Notes under the pieces: generated by a model | Told to the model about the DNA's origin: nothing | The model's database searches: none | The model's input: only the letters and a program-made list of their open reading frames with translations | Translations under genes and position numbers: made by a program | Shown here: one piece after another, positions 36,146 to 46,191 of the stretch | Position numbering within the stretch: the first letter of the stretch is position 1 | Layout: each line of letters begins with the position of its first letter | Source of the DNA: DASRFA01 sp035651755 | GTDB taxonomy: Bacteria > Desulfobacterota > Binatia > UBA12015 | Length of the DNA: 64,000 nt | Direction of reading: 5' to 3' | Assembly (NCBI GenBank): GCA_035651755.1 | Contig: DASRFA010000043.1 | Coordinates: 124,001 to 188,000 of the forward strand

Positions 36146-37978
36146 TCATACGGCCGGGCGCGTGACCGCCTCGGCGCTCCCCGCGGCCGGCGTGACCTCG
36201 GCTCGCGGCCGGCTCGCCGATCGCACCAGCTCGTCGACGCCCGCGCGGCACGTCGCGTATTCCGCCGAGCCCGACGCCGCGTAGTTCAGGTTCTTGATCG
36301 CGCCGGTGAGCTGCGTGAAGAACCGCCGTGCTTCCTCCCGGTCGCCGAACGCGTAGTCGCGCTGGATGATCGACCGCACCAGCTCGAACGCTTCGCGCTG
36401 GCGCTCGGGGAGCGTCGACGCGTCGACCGCGTCGAAGGCGTCCTGCTGGAGGTACACCATGTCCAGCAGCAGCGACTTCTGATGCGTCATGAAGTCGTCG
36501 AGCGAGATGCCCTCCTCGCCCGTCACCTGCATCATCTGGTAGATCGCGTCGCCCTGGTGGAGCAGCTCGGAGAGGTCTCGCACCGCGTCCGTCCAGCCGG
36601 GGCCGGCCTGCTCGTCGAAGTGCGGCCGGAGCTGCTCGAGGTACCGCGACCACGAGAGCAGCGGGTCGACGGCAGGATAGAAGCGCTTGTAGGCGCGCGC
36701 GGCGGAGAGCCCGAGGAACGTCTTGACGGTGCCGAGGGTCGACTGCGTGACCGGCTCGTCGAAGTTGCCTCCGGCGGGCGACACCGTCCCGATCATCGTG
36801 AGGCTTCCGACGGAGCCGTCGGCCGTCCGCAGCAGTCCGGCGCGCTCGTAGATCCCCTTGATCGACGAGTCGAGATAGGCGGGGAAGCCCTCCTCGCCGG
36901 GGATCTCCTCGAGGCGACCCGCGGTCTCGCGCATCGCCTGCGCCCAGCGCGACGTCGAGTCGGCGATCAGGAGCGCGTGCAGCCCCATCTGGCGGTAGTA
37001 CTCGCCGAGCGTGATGCCCATGTAGATCGACGCCTCGCGCGCCGCGACGGGCATCGACGACGTGTTGCAGATGACGATCGTCCGATCCATGAGGAGCCCG
37101 CCGCGCGGGTCCTTCATCCGGCCGAACTCCTCGATCGTCTCGAGCACCTCGCCGGCGCGCTCGCCGCAGGCGACCTGGATCACGACGTCGACCGTCGAGA
37201 AGCGCGCGATCAGCCCCTGCAGGACGGTCTTTCCCGCGCCGAAGGGCCCGGGGATGCAGGCCGTGCCGCCGAGCGCGATCGGGAAGAAGGTGTCGATCAG
37301 GCGAATCGTGGTGCTGAGCGGCTGGTCGGGGAAGCGCCGCTCGCAGATCCCGCGCCGGAGCATGCGCTCGGCGAGCGGGCGGCGCACCGGCCATGCCTGC
37401 GCCATGCGGAGCTCGCGCTCGCGCCCCGCGGCGTCGCGGATGCGGGCGATCGGGTCGTTCACCGTGAACTCGCCACCCTGGACGTACGTCAGCTCGACTT
37501 CGCCGGGCTCTCCGAACGGCACCATGATCTTGTGCTGGAAGCGATGCTCCGCGACCGTCCCGATCACCTCGCCGGCGCGCAGCCGCTGGCCGGTCTTTCG
37601 CGACGGAGCGAACGACCACGATCGCGTCGCGTCGAGCGGCGCGACGGATTTGCCGCGCGCGAGGAAGAATCCGTCGCGCTCGGCGAGCGCGCGCAGCGGG
37701 TTCTGCAAGCCGTCGTACACCATCCCGAGGAGTCCGGGGCCGAGCGCCGCGGAGAGCATCTCGGAGGTGACCTCGACCCGGTCGCCGACGCGGACTCCCT
37801 GCGTCTCCTCGAAGATCTGCGTGTCGGCGCGCCGCCCCTGCACGCGCAGCACCTCGCCCTTCAGCCGAGCCCCGCCGACCTCCACGAAGACGATCGAGTT
37901 CTTCATCATCGGCAGATCGCTCTCGACGCTCACGATGTTGCCGGTGACGGCGACCACGCGCGCTTCAGACGTCGACAT
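36146..37978 (-). CDS. atpA: V-type ATP synthase subunit A (catalytic)
   Basis: The 610-residue catalytic subunit of the soluble V1 head, hydrolysing or making ATP in a hexamer with B. Walker A GPFGAGKT is at residues 244-251. The catalytic Glu273 lies in CGERAGE, where most family members have GERGNE, an unusual Gly-Asn to Ala-Gly change next to the catalytic base. The insert (non-homologous) region of A subunits is present at about 115-190. Its start overlaps the DUF2764 gene by 14 bases. It is the last ATPase gene of the operon here, not the third as usual. Confidence 0.95.
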   Translation of the reverse strand: MSTSEARVVAVTGNIVSVESDLPMMKNSIVFVEVGGARLKGEVLRVQGRRADTQIFEETQGVRVGDRVEVTSEMLSAALGPGLLGMVYDGLQNPLRALAERDGFFLARGKSVAPLDATRSWSFAPSRKTGQRLRAGEVIGTVAEHRFQHKIMVPFGEPGEVELTYVQGGEFTVNDPIARIRDAAGRERELRMAQAWPVRRPLAERMLRRGICERRFPDQPLSTTIRLIDTFFPIALGGTACIPGPFGAGKTVLQGLIARFSTVDVVIQVACGERAGEVLETIEEFGRMKDPRGGLLMDRTIVICNTSSMPVAAREASIYMGITLGEYYRQMGLHALLIADSTSRWAQAMRETAGRLEEIPGEEGFPAYLDSSIKGIYERAGLLRTADGSVGSLTMIGTVSPAGGNFDEPVTQSTLGTVKTFLGLSAARAYKRFYPAVDPLLSWSRYLEQLRPHFDEQAGPGWTDAVRDLSELLHQGDAIYQMMQVTGEEGISLDDFMTHQKSLLLDMVYLQQDAFDAVDASTLPERQREAFELVRSIIQRDYAFGDREEARRFFTQLTGAIKNLNYAASGSAEYATCRAGVDELVRSASRPRAEVTPAAGSAEAVTRPAV

Positions 37979-38639
37979 GGGCGTTTTCTCCGAGAGCCTC
38001 GGCGACGAGCGACTCGAAGATCGGTCGCCCCTGCTCGGCTCGCATCGCCTGCCATTGCGCGATCAGGTGCCAGCGCACGACGTAGAGGACGACCGCCTCG
38101 AAGCCGAAGGTGTGGTCGTCGGCGCGCCGCTTGAAGCGCTGCCACGCGATCGTCATCAGCGCGCGGTGGAGGCTCAGGACGTCGCCCTGTTCGAGGAGCG
38201 GCGCGAGCCGAGACAACCGCGGAAACAGGCGGCCGAGCCGGAAGTCGGGTCGGGCGTAGTTCCGGCGGATGTGGTCGAACCACCGGCCGATCCCGACCTC
38301 GGGCGGCCCGAGGCCGCGCCGGCGGCGGCGGAGCGCCGTCGTCAGCATGCGGACGTCCATCAGATCGGTGAGAACCTCGCGCACGAGCGGGTTCGAGACC
38401 GCGCGCATGAGCTCGTCGTAACGCTCCGCGACCGCCGCGTCGGTCGCCTCGCGGAACTGCCGGCTCCACTCGAGCACGTCGGTCATGCGCGCCATCTCGC
38501 GCGCATCCTCCGGCTCGAGCAGGCGCAGCCGCTCCTCGAGTCGCGCCGGGCCGATCGGCAGGCGCGCCGACTCAAGTCGCGGCGGCATCGCCGGGAGGCT
38601 CGCGACCAGCATGAAGTATCGGTTCGACCGAAAGCGCAT
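37965..38639 (-). CDS. DUF2764 protein, V-type ATPase operon component
   Basis: A 224-residue helical cytoplasmic protein. The N-terminus YFMLVASLPAMP is the DUF2764 signature, and this family occurs almost only in V-type ATPase operons of Chlamydiae, Spirochaetes and Bacteroidetes, between E and A. It is thought to replace the C (d) subunit that links the stalk to the membrane rotor; no separate C gene exists here. The gene lies between atpE (6-base gap) and atpA (14-base overlap), the conserved position. Arg-rich helices with TTALRRRRRGLG stand out. Confidence 0.85.
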   Translation of the reverse strand: MRFRSNRYFMLVASLPAMPPRLESARLPIGPARLEERLRLLEPEDAREMARMTDVLEWSRQFREATDAAVAERYDELMRAVSNPLVREVLTDLMDVRMLTTALRRRRRGLGPPEVGIGRWFDHIRRNYARPDFRLGRLFPRLSRLAPLLEQGDVLSLHRALMTIAWQRFKRRADDHTFGFEAVVLYVVRWHLIAQWQAMRAEQGRPIFESLVAEALGENAHVDV

Positions 38640-38645
38640 GGCGTC

Positions 38646-39398
38646 CTACGCGGTGCCGGTCGTGCTCCCGCCCGCTCGCGCCGCGGCCGACTCCGCGACC
38701 ACGGCGCCGCGCAGCAGCGCTCGGAACCGCGGAACGAGGTGGCGGAGCAGGAGCTCGCTGATCGCGCCTTCGGTCAGGTCGACCTGCACGTCTTCGCCGA
38801 CGAGGCGGACGCGGATCCCGGCTTCTCCATCGTCGCTCACGCCGAACGTCATGCCCTCGCGGAGCATGCCGCCGCCCATCGACAGCACGAAGTGCATGAG
38901 GGTTCCGGGCTTCGCGGACTCGGGCTTCCGCCGGAGGTCCTCGAGCGAGACGACCTCGGACGGCAGCACGATCTCCGCGCTCTTGCCATCGATCGCGGGC
39001 GCCGTCCGGCCGGCGACGGCGACGATCATGCGCTCGAGAAACGCCGGCTCGGCGAGGACGCCGCGCACCAGGTGGCGGAGGCGCTCGACGAACGCGCGCA
39101 GCAGGTCGCCCTCGAGCGAGAGGATCGCGTCGCGCATCGCGAGGCGAACCGCGTCCTCGCCGGCGGCCTTGAGCTTCCCGGCGTCGCGGCGCGCCTGCTC
39201 GAGATGCGCATCGGCTTCCTTCTTCGCCGCCGAGACGAGGTCCGCGGCCCTCCGCTGCGCATCCGCGACGAGCGCATCGGCCTCGCTCCGCCCCTGCGCG
39301 ATGCCCTGGTCGCGCAGGCGGCCGATCAGATCGTCGACCCCGGCGGACTCGAGCGGCTCGGCCTGCGCGGTCTCCCGCGTGTTCGGTTCGCGTGCCAT
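38646..39398 (-). CDS. atpE: V-type ATP synthase subunit E
   Basis: A 250-residue peripheral-stalk subunit. Residues about 15-90 form a long charged helix (GRSEADALVADAQRRAADLV, then AHLEQARRDAGKLKAAGED), and a mixed alpha/beta C-terminal domain binds the V1 head. A GAGGA ribosome-binding site precedes the ATG. It is placed between K and DUF2764; in the usual bacterial order E is first. No G (H) stalk partner is encoded, as in the chlamydial-type seven-gene operon. Confidence 0.8.
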   Translation of the reverse strand: MAREPNTRETAQAEPLESAGVDDLIGRLRDQGIAQGRSEADALVADAQRRAADLVSAAKKEADAHLEQARRDAGKLKAAGEDAVRLAMRDAILSLEGDLLRAFVERLRHLVRGVLAEPAFLERMIVAVAGRTAPAIDGKSAEIVLPSEVVSLEDLRRKPESAKPGTLMHFVLSMGGGMLREGMTFGVSDDGEAGIRVRLVGEDVQVDLTEGAISELLLRHLVPRFRALLRGAVVAESAAARAGGSTTGTA

Positions 39399-39403
39399 GG
39401 TCC

Positions 39404-39853
39404 TCACCCCTTCGGGATCGCGCCGCTCACGATCAGCGCGAAGACGAACGCGAAGACGGCCAGACCCTCGACGATGGCGGCCGGCGTCACCGACAAGCCG
39501 AAGATCTCGGGCTTGCCCTTGCTCGCGTTGATCGCGGCGGCGCAGCAGTCCCCCTGCAGGATGCCGATGAAGAAGAGCGCCATCCCGACGAGCAGCCCGA
39601 CGCCGAGCAGGCCGGGAGAGGTTTCCGCGACGACCGGCCGATTCAAGGTGAACATGATCACGATCCCGTAGATCCCGATCGAGGACGGGAGCACGGAGAG
39701 CCCGATGTAGCGCCCGTACCCGCCGTCGACCTCGAGGATCGCTCCGCATGCGGCCTTGCCCGCCCTCGTGCATCCAACCGCGCTGCCGAGCAGCGCCAGA
39801 GCGACCGGGCTGTAGATCCCGATCCAACCCATGAGCAGGACATAGACGTCCAT
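39404..39853 (-). CDS. atpK: V-type ATP synthase subunit K (membrane rotor ring)
   Basis: A 149-residue proteolipid with four membrane helices in two hairpins. The ion-carrying Glu129 is in the fourth helix (AAIVEGLAVF). Compared with the Na+-binding NtpK of Enterococcus hirae, Gln110 is kept as Gln100, Thr64 is Ser58, and Gln65 is replaced by Ile59 (LPSSIGIYG instead of LPGTQGLYG). The sodium site is therefore incomplete, which favours protons but does not prove it. Only five bases separate it from atpE and ten from atpI. Confidence 0.93.
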   Translation of the reverse strand: MDVYVLLMGWIGIYSPVALALLGSAVGCTRAGKAACGAILEVDGGYGRYIGLSVLPSSIGIYGIVIMFTLNRPVVAETSPGLLGVGLLVGMALFFIGILQGDCCAAAINASKGKPEIFGLSVTPAAIVEGLAVFAFVFALIVSGAIPKG

Positions 39854-39863
39854 TGCCGACCTC

Positions 39864-41657
39864 CTATCCGCGCGCCTTCTTCGCGAACGCTCGGAATGGT
39901 GCGCCCTCCTCGTGAAGGCTCCAGTTGAAGAACTCGATGACGTTCAGGCGGAGGCCGTGCACGACGCCGCCCATGATCCCCATCGCGAAGTTGATCGTGT
40001 GACCGACCACGAGGATCAGGATCGCGAGCAGCACGCCGACACCCTTGTACGCGTACGCCCCGGCCGCGAGGTGGTTGAACGCCTCGGCGAGCTTGATCGC
40101 CGCGAGCCCGAGCGCGAAGAGGCGCAGGTAGCTGAGCACGTCGCCGAACGCCTTGGAGAGCTCCGCGAGCCCCATGAGCCCGTCGAACAGCCGGCCGACG
40201 AGGAGCTTCGGCGAAAGCCCGAACGGCTGCTCGCTCGTGAACACCAGGACGAGCAACGCGCCGAGCGCGACCGCGGCGAGGCTCGGCCGGAAGAGCGCCG
40301 CGACCGCGACGTAGCTGCGTGCGACGCCGGCCGAGAAGCCGCCGAGGATGATGAGCACCCATCCCACCGAGGCGATCGCCGTCGCCGATCGCCGGCGCCC
40401 CCACGCGTTCACGAGGTTCGCGATCGCGAGGTGTGCGGCGCCGATCCCGATCGAGATCAGCATCATGAGACCCTGGTCCTCGGCGTCGAGCACGTGCAGA
40501 GCGGCGAGAGGCGTCCCGGGCCGGGGTACGACCCCGAAGTAGCTTCCGATCAGCACCCCGTAGACGATGGCGGCGACCACGAGAGCGAGCAGCACCCCAC
40601 GCAAGGCGACGCCTTCGGGAGAGCCGCCGAGCCGCTTCCACCTCGCGAGCAGGAGGATGCCGAGGACCAGGCCGTACCCGGCATCCGAGAAGATCATGCC
40701 GAAGAAGATGGCGAAGCCGAAGAACACGGCTCGCGACGGGTCCCACATCGAGTAGCCGGGGGTCTTGTAGAACGTCACCATCCCCTCGCCGCCGCGCAGA
40801 GCGACCGGGTTGTCGAGGAGGGTCGGCGGCGAGTCGTGGGCTCGGGGCGACGCAATCGTGATCGCGAGCCCGCGGTCGCGGGCGAGCTTCCTCAACGCCG
40901 CGGCGCGCTCCTGCGGAGCCCAGCCCTGCACGGCGAACACCTCGTCGCGCTCCGCGACGAGACGCCCGGCGCGCTCGCGCTCCGCGCGATCGTCCGCCTC
41001 GTCGAGCCATTCGCGGAGGAGGTCGCGGTAGAGCGTCAGCCCGATGCGCCGGTAGTCGAGCTCCTCGAGCTCGCGCTCGACCTCGGCGAAGCGGGCGCGA
41101 AGCGCGGACAGCGACCGGGGATCGAGCGCCAGCGGCGCGACCGGCATGTCGGCCGGCGGCTCGGGTGCGACGACGACGACGTACGCGAAGCGGTGGTCGC
41201 GCGCGACGACCCGCCAGGCGAGGCTCGTTCGCTCCATGCGGTCGAGCTGATGGAGCGGAATCACGTAGAACCAGAAATGCGTCGCCCCCTCGCGCGCCCA
41301 CTCGGGAAGATCGAAGTCTCCCCACGGCGCGCGCTCGGCGATGGCCTTCCGGAGCTGCTCGCGCTCCTCGCCGAGGGCGTGCGATCGGTCGCGGATCTCG
41401 GATGCTTCGCGGACGACCGCGGCGAGGTCGACGTCGCCGGCATCCGCGAGCGGGCGGCGCCGCACCGGGCTGTCCTCGAGGTATCGCCAAGCGGTGTGGG
41501 CGTCGGCCGAGGCGGGACCGGCGTCGCGCGTCTCCTCGGCGCGCCGGCCGAGGTCGTTCAGGTGAACGCATCCGAGCGCCTGTAGCTCGTCCAGGACCGC
41601 GTCCTTCTCCGCCGACGGTCCGTAGAGCGTCACCTTCACGAGGCGGACGATCGACAT
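39864..41657 (-). CDS. atpI: V-type ATP synthase subunit I (a-subunit, stator)
   Basis: A 597-residue membrane stator. The soluble N-terminal arm (to about residue 310) has long helices; seven or eight membrane helices follow. The essential Arg of the ion channel is Arg512 in SYLRLFALGLA, and the second helix motif is HGLRLNVIEFFNW. The start codon overlaps the stop of subunit D by one base (TGATG), indicating coupling. It is shorter than E. hirae NtpI by trimming of the N-terminal arm. Confidence 0.94.
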   Translation of the reverse strand: MSIVRLVKVTLYGPSAEKDAVLDELQALGCVHLNDLGRRAEETRDAGPASADAHTAWRYLEDSPVRRRPLADAGDVDLAAVVREASEIRDRSHALGEEREQLRKAIAERAPWGDFDLPEWAREGATHFWFYVIPLHQLDRMERTSLAWRVVARDHRFAYVVVVAPEPPADMPVAPLALDPRSLSALRARFAEVERELEELDYRRIGLTLYRDLLREWLDEADDRAERERAGRLVAERDEVFAVQGWAPQERAAALRKLARDRGLAITIASPRAHDSPPTLLDNPVALRGGEGMVTFYKTPGYSMWDPSRAVFFGFAIFFGMIFSDAGYGLVLGILLLARWKRLGGSPEGVALRGVLLALVVAAIVYGVLIGSYFGVVPRPGTPLAALHVLDAEDQGLMMLISIGIGAAHLAIANLVNAWGRRRSATAIASVGWVLIILGGFSAGVARSYVAVAALFRPSLAAVALGALLVLVFTSEQPFGLSPKLLVGRLFDGLMGLAELSKAFGDVLSYLRLFALGLAAIKLAEAFNHLAAGAYAYKGVGVLLAILILVVGHTINFAMGIMGGVVHGLRLNVIEFFNWSLHEEGAPFRAFAKKARG

Positions 41658-42289
41658 CAGCCCGCCTCCCCGTGCGCAGGGAGCGCCGCGAGCCGCTCGC
41701 GCGCGCGCTTCGCCTTGGCGATCTTCGACGTCACGACCGCCGCGCGCTCGACGTCGGACAGGAAGATCTGGATGCGCGCGATGTCGCGCTTCGCGCCCGG
41801 GATCAGCACTTTCTCGAAGAGGTTCACCCGCTGCGAGACGCGCCGGACGGCGTCCTTCATGCGCCCGACGCGCGCCCGCCACACCTCGAGGCGGAGCCGG
41901 TAGGTCGCGACCTCCTTCAGGCAGGTGACGAGGTCGTCGAGCCAGAACGGGGTCGCGAGGAAGGAGTACGCCGCCTCGTCGAACTCGACGGCCCGGAGCA
42001 CCGGCAGTCGCAAACCGAGCACGTCCTCCTCGCCGACGTCGATCCGGCGGACGCGGACGAGCCCGGAGAGCTTCATCGGCGTGCTGCCGAGGATGGGTAG
42101 AAGTGCGTCCAGCGAGCGGCTCGCCTTGTCGGCGCCCTGCTCGGCTTCCGCGAGCGCCTGCTGCGCCTTCTTCCACTCAGCCGTGAGCTGCTGGCGCTTG
42201 AGCTCGAGCGACGGCAGGAAGCGCTCGAACAGCCGAAGCTTCTCGCGCTGCTGCTGGGCCGAGCTCTTGCTGAGGGCGACCGCGGCCAC
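41657..42289 (-). CDS. atpD: V-type ATP synthase subunit D (central shaft)
   Basis: A 210-residue coiled-coil protein that rotates inside the A3B3 head. N-terminal and C-terminal helices pair in an antiparallel coiled coil: KLRLFERFLPSLELKRQQL and RVNLFEKVLIPGAKRDIARI, the latter being the conserved D-subunit motif (VNALE-like, RVNLFEKVLIP). It begins six bases after the stop of subunit B. The F subunit, which normally binds D, is not encoded nearby. Confidence 0.93.
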   Translation of the reverse strand: MAAVALSKSSAQQQREKLRLFERFLPSLELKRQQLTAEWKKAQQALAEAEQGADKASRSLDALLPILGSTPMKLSGLVRVRRIDVGEEDVLGLRLPVLRAVEFDEAAYSFLATPFWLDDLVTCLKEVATYRLRLEVWRARVGRMKDAVRRVSQRVNLFEKVLIPGAKRDIARIQIFLSDVERAAVVTSKIAKAKRARERLAALPAHGEAG

Positions 42290-42295
42290 GGCGCC

Positions 42296-43672
<1,377 letters not shown>

Positions 43673-44051
43673 TCGGATCTCCCCCCTTTCCTCGGCCGCT
43701 GGCTCGGAGCTCTCACCATGCGGGTTTCGCGTGGAAAGGCGTCGGAGGCTTCGATGCGCGAGTGCGGGACCGCGCGGGCACCGACGAGCAGAATCTGCGC
43801 CAAGTCGGCCGAGCGCGCAAACCCGCGGCTCCGGCGCAACAGCTTGCTCGGCATCGAGACGGCTCACTGCCGGCTGTTCCCACGGGCGAGAAAGGCCGCC
43901 GCTTCCGCGCATTCTTCGCGAAAAGGCCTCTAGCGTTGCACAGGGCGCTCGTCCGAATCTAAATTGCGGTGCCGACGCTCCGGAAATCCCCTCGACCAAG
44001 CGCGACCCACGCCGCACGATCGCTCGAGCACCCACGGTTCAGGAGAACAAG
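43673..44051. other. Divergent intergenic region between the V-ATPase operon and a lipoprotein gene
   Basis: 379 bases without a convincing gene on either strand. This must hold the promoter of the V-type ATPase operon (leftward) and of the lipoprotein operon (rightward). One rightward sigma70-like promoter is visible near its right end. For the leftward operon I see no clear hexamers, only a C/T-rich leader next to the start codon. Confidence 0.6.
43936..43965 (+). promoter_or_regulatory. Probable sigma70-like promoter of the lipoprotein/DUF2252 operon
   Basis: TTGCAC (43936-43941) and TAAATT (43960-43965) are separated by 18 bases. The AT-rich -10 stands out in a GC-rich context. Transcription would start near 43972 and leave an 80-base leader before the ATG at 44052. 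Confidence 0.45.
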
Positions 44052-44651
44052 ATGTCGACCAACCCTCGTTCCGACACGTCGCGATCGTATCCCGAGCGCG
44101 CTCGCAGAGGCGTCGCCCGGGTGCTCGCAGCGGCTCTCGTCGGCGTCTCGCTCGCCGGCTGTCTCGCCGTGCCGCCGGTTCTGCTCACGCAGCGCGCACT
44201 CTCGGACAAGGAGCCTTCCGGCGACGAGCTGAAGCAGCTCCAGCAGGAGTCCGCGCCCTACCAGAAGAAGGGCCGCGGCGTGGTCACCGGCATGGTCGCA
44301 ATGCAGGCCGGCACGCAGCAGATTCCCGCCCCGGCCGGGACGACCGTCTACCTGACGCCCGTCACGACGTACGCGACCGCGCGGCTCCAGAAGTACGCCG
44401 TCGAGGAGAACGAGCTGCCCGCGAAAGCCAACGCGCAGATCGCCTGGATCGGGCGGACCGAGGAAGGCGGCGTCTTCCGCTTCCAGGACCTCCCGGCGGG
44501 GAGCTACTACATCGTGAGCCAGATGTTCTGGACGCCGCCGTGGGATCCCGGCAAACCGCGCGGCGACGTCGCATACACGATGATCCAGCTCGCTCCGGGC
44601 GAGAACGCCTACACCGTCGTCACGCGGCCGGCGCCCGCGCCCGCACAGTGA
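44052..44651 (+). CDS. Lipoprotein with carboxypeptidase-regulatory-like beta domain
   Basis: A 199-residue envelope lipoprotein: the hydrophobic segment ends in LAGC (Cys37), and AGGAG precedes the ATG. After a Lys/Gln-rich helix, a prealbumin-like beta domain of about 120 residues is suggested by GVVTGMVAMQAGTQQ, the PAGTTVYLTPVTTYA strand and GVFRFQDLPAGSYYIVSQM. Such domains bind or stabilise surface structures. The GTG of the next gene overlaps its stop (GTGA), so translation is coupled to the DUF2252 gene. No specific role can be assigned. Confidence 0.8.
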   Translation: MSTNPRSDTSRSYPERARRGVARVLAAALVGVSLAGCLAVPPVLLTQRALSDKEPSGDELKQLQQESAPYQKKGRGVVTGMVAMQAGTQQIPAPAGTTVYLTPVTTYATARLQKYAVEENELPAKANAQIAWIGRTEEGGVFRFQDLPAGSYYIVSQMFWTPPWDPGKPRGDVAYTMIQLAPGENAYTVVTRPAPAPAQ

Positions 44652-46120
44652 AGCCCGATCGCGAGCGGCTCGTGCTCGTCCGCGGGCGGGATTCGGATCG
44701 GAAACACGCCGTGGCGCCGGCCCCCCGACCGGCAGCATCGCGGGACGGAAGGCGCGTCGCGCATGCGTCGTCCGTCTTCCTCGCCCGCGAGGAGCGGCTC
44801 GCCGCCGGGAACGCCCTGCGAAGCCACGTGCCGCGCAAGGCTCACGCAACGCACAAGGCGCCCGCGAAGTCGCGCGATCCGATCGACATCCTCGAGCGCT
44901 CGAACGCCGGACGGCTGCCCGAGCTCGTCCCGATCCGCTACGGGCGGATGCTCCAGAGCCCGTTCGCGTTCTTCCGCGGCGCCGCCGGGCTGATGGCGTA
45001 CGATCTCGCCCGGACGCCGAGCACCGGCATCCGCATCCAGGCGTGCGGCGACTGCCACCTCCTCAACTTCGGCCTCTTCGCCACGCCGGAGCGGCGCCTC
45101 GTCTTCGACATCAACGACTTCGACGAGACGCTGCCGGCGGCGTGGGAGTGGGACGTGAAGCGCCTGGCCGCGAGCTTCGCGATCGCGGCGCGCGCGAGCC
45201 GGATCTCCGACTCGAAGGCCGCCGGCATCGCGGCAGACTGCGTCCGCTCGTACCGGAAGAGCTTGCGGGAGTACTCGCGCATGAGCCCGCTCGAGGTGTG
45301 GTACTCGCAGCTGGACACGGCAGAGATGGTCGAGAGCGCTCCCGACGCGGCGGCGCGGAAGCGGCGGCAGGAGTACATCGACGCGGCTCGGGCGCGCGTC
45401 GCCGAGAATCTCTTCCCGCGGATCGCGGCGCAGGTCGCCGGACGGCCGCGCCTCGTGGATCAGCCGCCGATCCTCTACCACGTCGCCGAGGAAGACGCGG
45501 AAGAGCGGGTCCGCGAGGGCATGGTCGCGTATCGCGAGTCATTGCCCGACGAGCGCCGCGTCCTCTTCGATCGCTATCGCCTCGAGGACTTCGCGATCAA
45601 GGTCGTCGGCATCGGAAGCGTCGGCACCCGGTGCTTCATCGCGCTCCTGTTCTCGGAGGAGAACAATCCCCTGATCCTGCAGTTCAAGGAGGCCTGCCGC
45701 TCGGTGCTCGAGCCCTACGCCGGCAAGAGCGTCTACGAGAACCAGGGGCAGCGGGTGGTGGTCGGGCAGCGCCTGACGCAGTCGTCGAGCGACATCTTCC
45801 TCGGCTGGGTACGCGGAAGGCGCGGGTACGACTTCTACGTACGCCAGTTCCGCGACATGAAGTTCTCGCTGCCGGTGGACGAGATGCAGGCGGTCCAGCT
45901 CGAGCGCTACGCCGACGTGTGCGGGCGCGTGCTTTCCCGCGCCCACGCCAAGTCGGGCGACGCCGCGACCATCTCCGGCTATCTCGGCAAGAGCTCGACC
46001 TTCGACGACGCGGTCGCCGCCTTCGCCGTCGCCTACGCCGACCAGACCGAGCGCGACCACGCCGCGCTCAAGAAGGCGGTGCGATCGGGCCGGATCGAAG
46101 CGCTCGAGGAAGAGGCGTAG
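44648..46120 (+). CDS. DUF2252 domain protein (kinase-fold-like)
   Basis: A 490-residue cytoplasmic protein, of which residues about 70-480 match DUF2252: RYGRMLQSPFAFFRGAAGLM, a GDCHLLNFG motif, VFDINDFDETLPAAWEWDVK, and KVVGIGSVGTRCFIALL. The GDxHxxNFG and DxNDFDE motifs resemble the catalytic and metal-binding loops of aminoglycoside-phosphotransferase-like kinases. No substrate is known for the family. Start GTG overlaps the stop of the lipoprotein gene; the N-terminal 60 residues are basic and not part of the domain. Confidence 0.9.
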   Translation: MKPDRERLVLVRGRDSDRKHAVAPAPRPAASRDGRRVAHASSVFLAREERLAAGNALRSHVPRKAHATHKAPAKSRDPIDILERSNAGRLPELVPIRYGRMLQSPFAFFRGAAGLMAYDLARTPSTGIRIQACGDCHLLNFGLFATPERRLVFDINDFDETLPAAWEWDVKRLAASFAIAARASRISDSKAAGIAADCVRSYRKSLREYSRMSPLEVWYSQLDTAEMVESAPDAAARKRRQEYIDAARARVAENLFPRIAAQVAGRPRLVDQPPILYHVAEEDAEERVREGMVAYRESLPDERRVLFDRYRLEDFAIKVVGIGSVGTRCFIALLFSEENNPLILQFKEACRSVLEPYAGKSVYENQGQRVVVGQRLTQSSSDIFLGWVRGRRGYDFYVRQFRDMKFSLPVDEMQAVQLERYADVCGRVLSRAHAKSGDAATISGYLGKSSTFDDAVAAFAVAYADQTERDHAALKKAVRSGRIEALEEEA

Positions 46121-46191
46121 AACGCTTCGCGAGCCGCGACGGCGACGGCACGAGCGAACGCGCCGCCGCTCGGGAAGGTGAGAGGTCTGGG

